64,000 nucleotides of DNA, taken from positions 930,001 to 994,000 of the forward strand of contig NW_017264200.1 of assembly GCF_001619985.1 (NCBI RefSeq), written 5' to 3'. Of this stretch, positions 58,101 through 64,000 are shown piece after piece. This stretch comes from Xylona heveae TC161 (lineage: Eukaryota > Ascomycota > Xylonomycetes > Xylonales > Xylonaceae). The notes under the pieces were generated by a model. It saw nothing but the letters and a program-made list of their open reading frames with translations, was not told the DNA's origin and searched no databases. Position 1 is the first letter of the stretch; each line of letters begins with the position of its first letter. A program made the translations under genes and the position numbers.

Positions 58101-58554
58101 GAGACTTACCGGCGGACTGATCTCCACAGACGACGATCTCCGGAAGAGCAACATAGCGACTCAATCCTTGCTCTCGAAGGCTATCGATCAAGTTGAGTAT
58201 CTCTTTGTGGGAGTCCTGTAATGCTGCAAGCTTGGGATTTTGGAACACCACTTCGTCGCGCTCCTCTGCAGGGAGTTTTCTATCATGCAATAGACCTTCC
58301 AGTTCCCCGTCCAATAGACTTTCATGTTCCGAATCCTCATCTTCGGACCCCTCCTTCTCTTCATCCTCCACATCCTCATCTTCACCTTTCTCATCCTCAC
58401 CCTCCTCATCTTCTTTATCTTCGTAGTCCTCATCATCATCGTCGTCGTCATCGTGGGCGGTTTCACTTTGATTGACTCCGTTCGCATCGAGCTTTTCGTC
58501 ATTTTCAGCTGATTTGCCTGAATTGGCAGGGGACTTCTCAGGTGGCGCTGCCAT
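55130..58554 (-). CDS. Dynamin-like (Mx-type) GTPase with acidic N-terminus and FG-rich tail
   Basis: Large GTPase of about 1,050 residues. It begins MAAPPEKSPANSGKSAENDE and has a long Asp/Glu run (residues 35-75). The GTPase domain has G1 GDQSAGKSS (split by the first intron, 58093 region), G3 LIDLPG and G4 VTKPD. A dynamin stalk/GED follows to about 56200 (YYNTVIEVFIDNVITLGVEN); no PH domain was seen. A low-complexity tail at 55594-56120 contains seven FG pairs (TTFGAP, SPFGGSS, GPFGGK, DTFGGFGSG, GIGFGGG, NAFGAAP). Reading straight on stops at 55580, but splicing ACA A|GTAGGT to GT CCA at 55454 adds PELSESGDRK through SSPKLRNFSPE. A last exon then ends NQTS at 55130. The tail extension is inferred. 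Confidence 0.85.
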
Positions 58555-60777
58555 GGTACTTTTGTTATCGAGTTTGAAAAAAGTAAGAATCGATCGTGAA
58601 GAAATACTAAGACTTTCCAGTCCGGAAAAAAGAAGAAGAAGAAGAAGAAGAGCTTGAGGCTGCTAAGCTTCCATTATTTAAAAAGCGAATGGGAGTGACC
58701 TTTGGTGAAATGAGTATCTAATAATAACAGAACGGCCCACACTCGTCCTTGGTAATAAATGGACATGGCAGTGCGGCCCAGCCGTTCAAGAACTTTAATA
58801 GCCCTGTTGCAGGTGGGGGCTGAGTCGAGTATGAGCGCAAGGGTTCTTCGCTCCAGTAGAGATGGAGAGGACAACATTACTGCGTTTCCCAGGGGTGGAA
58901 ACCGGCTAGAGAGTCTTGCAATTTGCCCAAGCCACAAAGCAACCATGGTACGATATATTGGACACCCATTTGCTGTGGATACAAATAGATGAAGCTTCAT
59001 TGCCTATTCGTGTCAGAACTAGATAGCTTGGCAATGCCCACTGGCTGTTGTTGCCAGCTAGGACATCGGCGCTTAGTAGCAAAGACAGGGTACCGATTGA
59101 ATGCACATGAGATAGCTATCTCGATGAACTGTATCCACAGTGCCAGGGGGTTCCATAGATTCGGAAATTGAACACCAAGGCAGATCAGCGTCGCCCTGAT
59201 CCATTAGTCATTGATCGATCATTGTTACGAGAAGAACTTCAAGAGAGATGGGAAAGCAAATGATAAAGCCGGGGATGAGTGAAGATAGAGTCCGTACTGC
59301 ACCAGCAGAAACATTATTACTTGAATTTGCGGATATAAGTTATCCTGGCTAGATGGAAGAGTACAAAAGAATTTTCCTAGGAGCCGTAGTCCGTAATACC
59401 TAGCTCTTTGATAGACCCTGAACCTGGAGCTTTGACTTAACATTTAGCGCGAACTGCACCGATGTTAGTGGGGCGCGCTCTACGGAACGAGGGAACCGCT
59501 CCGGTAGTCCGCGCTCCTCACCTTCCTACTCCGATAATATCTCAACCAGCCAACGGATTTACACCAAATAGTGGCGCTGGATCAAGGGCTATTAGTAAGT
59601 TAAATTAACTCGTGCTTACGTCTAGTACAGATTATCTTAAAGGCAAAACCGGGATCAATTGAGCCTCATACTCTATACCGTGCGCTCGATACCGTCTTAG
59701 CACTCCGATCAAAAGGTGGCCCCGTTGGGCCCTCTAGTAGAGAGCACAGACAGCTGGAAAGGATAACTAAGCTCCTTAGCCAATCGGGCGCCACTCCCAT
59801 TTCCAAAGCCTAAAGCATCGTAAACATGGGAAGAACGGGTCACTGCGATAACATGCTAGCAAGAATACAGAGATACAAGAATCATTATAGACTAATTGTA
59901 AAACCTTTAAGAAAAATAATGCACGTTTTGCACTTTGAACCGCGAGATGAGGGAACAAGTACGTTGAAAGTCCACATCATTTTGGAGGTACGATTCCCGC
60001 AAGGGCAACAATATCATTGCGATTCGACAATCCGCAACAGATATTTTCTACGGCGTTCGGAAGACAAGTATTTTTGATGGAACAGACTAGGCCAGCAGAA
60101 GACGAAATCAAGACACGTTTAACTTTTAAATGAAATATGATTCGAAGTATTATGTTACAGATTCCCACAACATATTCAAAAGAACCTCCTTTAACATCTC
60201 GCCTTCTTCCTGCCTTCAATAAAAGGAAGGAAATAAATACACCGTGTCTCATTAACAATTCCTTCTCCTTGCCCTGTGCAGAAACAGCATCTATGAATAT
60301 TTGTACGCCGGTTTAATGCGGTAACAGAAGGAATGCATGTACAATTGTAATCCTCAAGAAAAAAAAAAGGGAAGAATCAAACTTAAATCGATGTAAATGA
60401 TGGCAGGCAAACCAAGCCAAGCGCCTATTCATAATGATCAAAGTGACCGAGTGCGTGCTGCTTATTCCGACGCCCTTTGATGCCAGTGCCAGTCGTGAGA
60501 TGCATGTTTCCATACCAGCGAAAATATGCTTGCTAGGGACAGAAGTCCTGGTATATCGCATGGAAACCAGTCTCAAATGTAAGATTAAAAAAATGGTAAA
60601 AGAAGGAGAGCGAGAGGGAAAGGAGGAGTAGAAAAGAAGAGATGGATGAAGTAGCTGCCAGTCAACCTCTTTTTCGGGGAGCTGAATAAATCGTAGACAT
60701 TGTTTGTAAGATCATCCAAAGTCTGGAAAGCCGCGAAAACATGTAACGGCTGCGGAATCGATGTAGCTTATTCAAGA
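58555..60777. other. Gene-poor interval upstream of the dynamin-like gene
   Basis: 2.2 kb. An (AAG)7 run (58631-58651) lies in the dynamin 5' leader. An open frame pair at 59462-59813 on the plus strand is discussed under findings but is not called as a gene. No RNA gene or mobile element was recognised. Confidence 0.45.
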
Positions 60778-63700
60778 CTACACATGCAAATCCTTGCTGC
60801 TGGGACTAACATCCTCAGAGTGATTTGAAAGGTCCAAGCCAAACTTTTCGTTCATTGCCTCACCTAGGCTGACCTCCTTTTCAGCAGTAGGCGTACTGTC
60901 GAGGCGCACGGTGTTTAGTAATCCAGAGATGCTCGTGGAAGTGATGGGGCGATCATTTTCGACGCCCATGCTGTCCATCATCGGTGCTGGGAGACCATTA
61001 TCCAAGCAATAATTTCGAAGCAGAAAATGCTCAAGCCGTTTCGTCTGACGCTCCCATTTATCATTCATTAATTTGACGGCGGCAATGACATCTTGCTCGG
61101 TATATGTGACATGGGGCGGAGACTGCGATTTCGATGCTTTTGAGCTGACAGCAGCAAGGGTACGGCGAACCGAGCTCTTGGAGGTATTTACAGACGACTC
61201 CACTCGAATAGCTTGGATTTCTCGCTCAACCATCTGCAATGACTCCGCTCGATCGCGCGCCATGTCTGGCAATATCTGAACAGAATAGTTTTTAGAAAGG
61301 CCATTGACAAGCCCGGTAAGCCCTTGAAGATTAATATCGTTATGTTCGCAATATATTTCCCTCAGAGTGGAGTTGTGCTCCAAGACTGAAGCTAAGGTGT
61401 TCGCTCCCTGGAGACCGAGCCGTTGGTCTAGAAAACGTTAATATAAAAATTCGGGCATAATGTGAAATGAATATAGGGCTTACATTCGATGTGCAAGACT
61501 TTCAAGGCGGAATTTTTGCTGAGACCGGTCAATGCGTGATTGAGCCCAATACCAAATTTCGCGACCTCCAAATGAGCATGTTCTCCAGAAATATCAAGTT
61601 CTTCAAGCGTTTGATTCTCGGCAAACATTAACTGTAAAGCCTCACATGTTTCATGGTTCGCATCGTATGGTAAAGAGGCCTTGGATATATCAAGGTATTT
61701 CAGCGTCGTATTCTGCCTCAGCGCTTGCACCAGACCCCTGAAATGATCCTCTCGTTGGTACTCAACCATTTTCATGGTCAAATGAGAAGGTGTGAGACCC
61801 TCGGCCACGGCCCTGGCCAAATCATCATGGCCCTTCTCTAGCCGGTTTTCGCTCACGTGCAAATGAAGATTCCGTGCTGTGCCGGGATTTCTGGTCATTG
61901 CGCGCATAAATGCCGCGACATCTGTTCCCGTGAGACCACATTGATTGAGACATACTTCGCGCAGCGTATCTGACTTCGGACTTTTGAGATAAGCGCATAT
62001 AGATGCCACTGTCTGCTCGTTGATTGCGGTTTCGCTCAGCTGCAGCGATTCCAGCCTCCATGTCAGGAGCGTTTCAGTCGCAATAAGCGGTTCCGGGCCA
62101 GAAGTCCTTTGGACACGAGAGAGGTTTATCCTTCTGATAAATGCAAAATGTCCAATCTGCCCTTGAAAGGTCGCGGGAGACAACCGTGCCAGATTGCCAG
62201 ATAGGTCAATGGACTCCATCGTGTTATCTTGCGACAGCATAGCATTCAGGATAAGCTGCATGCTGCGATCCGTAAGACCACAGCGGCTGACTTCGAGAGC
62301 GCGGAAATGGCAACCCTTCTCCACAGCCGCATCGACCAAATAATCTAGGTCTGATTCGCCCAATTCAATACCGCTCAGAACGATCCAGTCCACATTTGTT
62401 AGCTGCTTCCTGCAAAGCGGAAACAACGCTTCAGCTATGCCGCAACCCGGATCGCGCGGTCCCGCCTCACTATCATGGGGCTTCCTGGTGATGGTTGAGC
62501 TAAAATCTAGCCGTCTGAGTCGTTTACTCTTAAGAGCCAGTCCCTGAATTTCCTGCACTAGCATTGAGGAATTTTCCGCCGTCTTTAAATCAATCGGCGT
62601 ACCAGAACGCGTAGTCCAAGCCACTTGTTCCGTTCCATTATAGTCTCGCAGTCCATGTAAAACATCAAGGCTAATGCCTCGGAATGAAATTGATCGGAAT
62701 GATTCGTTAAATCGAAGGGATCGCATTATTGCGAGAAGTTCAAGAGCTAGGTACTTTGACCTCCGAGGGTTCGCTGGCGGCAACAATTCGAAGCAAGGTG
62801 CATCTTCCACATCATATGCGATAGTGTACCGAACATTGGATGTGTCCAGATCATAAGCAGCGCAGTATGCAGTTAGAGTGCGATCAAAGCACTTGTGATC
62901 CTCGTCATCCTCATTCACTGGCAAAACCTCGTCCTCGACTTCATAAGGCGCCGAGAGATTGATAGGTTGTTGGAGCCATTGCGGCCGGAGATACTGCGTA
63001 GCTTGGCACAGCCACAGAGCAATCTCAGCAGAGCACGAAGAAGCCAGATGGAGGCGATTTTCTCGGCAAAACGGAATCCTAAATGACAGCTCGAATGCAT
63101 CATCCGCTGTTTTGATGTTGATGGAAGTGAGCGCTAAAATGCCAAAGGAGCTCTGAAAATTCAATTCTGCCAAGGAGCTGCTCGAAATACGGTGCGAGAG
63201 ACGCGGGAGCGGGATGAGGTGGACTTTGTGTACACCAATGATCAGATAGCAGATTATCGAAGTCAATTTTGAAACGTCATCGGACGAGGAGCGCCCGGAT
63301 GACTTTGTTGAGGCGCGCTGCACGACTTTGAAAATCCTAAAATGAGCCGGGTCATAGTCACGCTCTTGTTCGAGCACACGCGCTGCGTACTCGACCGATT
63401 TTTGAGAAAAGGACCGAGGGCTGCCCAGACGAGCTTTCAAAGCGGCTGCTCGGAGCGAAGAAAGCCATAAATCTGCCTCTCGAGGATCATTGAGCAACAA
63501 GATCATTGAGGAAGCCTGATTGGTCTCTTCATCCAGGTGGGCCAACTCTAGCGAAAAGTAAGGCCGCCCGTCATCCAGCTTGTATACGGCAATCACTTGG
63601 GAAAGTGGAATGCCCATGTTGCCCTCTGCAGACGAGTGCGAATTCAAGGATTGTAGGTCTTGCACTGAGCCTCCCGATGGTATTGACCCATGCCGTCCAT

Positions 63701-64000
63701 TCAGAGTGTTGCTGCGCCCTAGCGAGGAAGGAATGCTATAATTAAAAGTCAGTACTAGAAAGAAAAGGCGGCATCTGAATAGACTCACGTGGGGAAGACA
63801 TCTGCGGCTCTTCCTTGGCTCTTGAATCGCACGAGGTAGCGATCGGTGAGCACAAGGTATTCTTTGCGCTTGCGAAAGACTCCACCAGTTGTGTGTACTT
63901 CGCCATGATGAAGGACTACTTGTCCAGCCACATGCAATTGTCCATCGATCTCGTCATCTCCCAACGAAGATTTGCTCGTAGTCTTATCCAACGCGACGTC
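60778..64000 (-). CDS. PH-domain leucine-rich-repeat protein, CARMIL-like (5' end beyond window)
   Basis: More than 1,050 residues are present; the frame is open at the right edge. An N-terminal PH-like region (VAGQVVLHHGEVHTTGGVFR, EYLVLTDRYLVRFKS) continues across an intron near 63785 to MGIPLSQVIAVYKLDDGRPY. A second region (DDVSKLTSIICYLIIGVHKV) precedes a long ribonuclease-inhibitor-type LRR array (62,200-61,500), with units such as HFRALEVSRCGLTDRSMQLI, TMESIDLSGNLARLS and TTLKYLDISKASLP. The second intron (about 61487-61425) joins KVLHIE to YQRLGLQGANTLAS. A helical, Ser-rich C-terminus ends SSKDLHV. Animal CARMIL proteins with PH plus LRRs regulate actin capping; the function here is inferred only. 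Confidence 0.85.

Noticed and set aside
1-64000. Transposons, LTR elements, virus-like elements and CRISPR arrays
   Set aside because: No reverse transcriptase, transposase, capsid or integrase motifs, no long terminal or inverted repeats and no spaced direct repeats were seen.

Overview
The window is nuclear DNA of a filamentous ascomycete (Pezizomycotina). Genes are short to medium length and interrupted by many 40-210 nt introns with CTAAC/CTGAC-like branch points and GT-AG ends. Proteins such as MMM1, LOC1, DUF3602, the fungal serine-rich protein, an IPC mannosyltransferase and a CENP-A ending in GAWGGLG are typical of this subphylum. The protein flavour is closest to what I know from Eurotiomycetes, but that placement is tentative. 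A 10-N assembly gap lies at 42371-42380. No intact transposon, virus-like element, CRISPR array or secondary-metabolite cluster was seen.

Layout. 1-10.2 kb: tyrosyl-DNA phosphodiesterase (cut by the left edge), an FAD oxidoreductase, the CAAX protease RCE1 and a serine-rich membrane protein behind a long leader. 11-18.2 kb: a clamp-loader subunit, a GPI-type aspartic protease, an intron-containing tRNA-Gly(CCC) and GET4. 18.4-27 kb: an unknown small protein, the RNA 5'-end nuclease RAI1, a 2EXR/F-box-like protein, a short-chain dehydrogenase and the ERMES subunit MMM1. 27.6-36.2 kb: the GDP-mannose transporter, a phosducin/thioredoxin-like protein, a DUF3602 protein, a gene-poor 2.4 kb stretch, acireductone dioxygenase and LOC1. 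36.2-45.1 kb: an alpha/beta hydrolase, the cohesin loader MAU2/SCC4 converging on the centromeric histone CENP-A, a Derlin and HIS3. 45.6-51.5 kb: a secreted carboxylesterase, a small Rcf3-like protein and an IPC mannosyltransferase. 51.5-55.1 kb is empty and repeat-rich. 55.1-58.6 kb: a dynamin-like GTPase with an FG-rich tail. 60.8-64 kb: a PH plus leucine-rich-repeat (CARMIL-like) protein running off the right edge.

Most genes are unrelated housekeeping genes. Loose functional groupings are genome maintenance (TDP1, RFC, cohesin loader, CENP-A), secretory pathway and glycosylation (GDP-mannose transporter, IPC mannosyltransferase, Derlin, GET4) and membrane-contact/mitochondrial functions (MMM1, Rcf3-like). 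The most notable sequence-level results are three micro-exons of 8, 14 and 18 nt in three unrelated genes, two GC-AG introns, and a dynamin whose C-terminus resembles FG nucleoporins. All exon joins were inferred by eye from splice signals and family conservation, not from transcripts.
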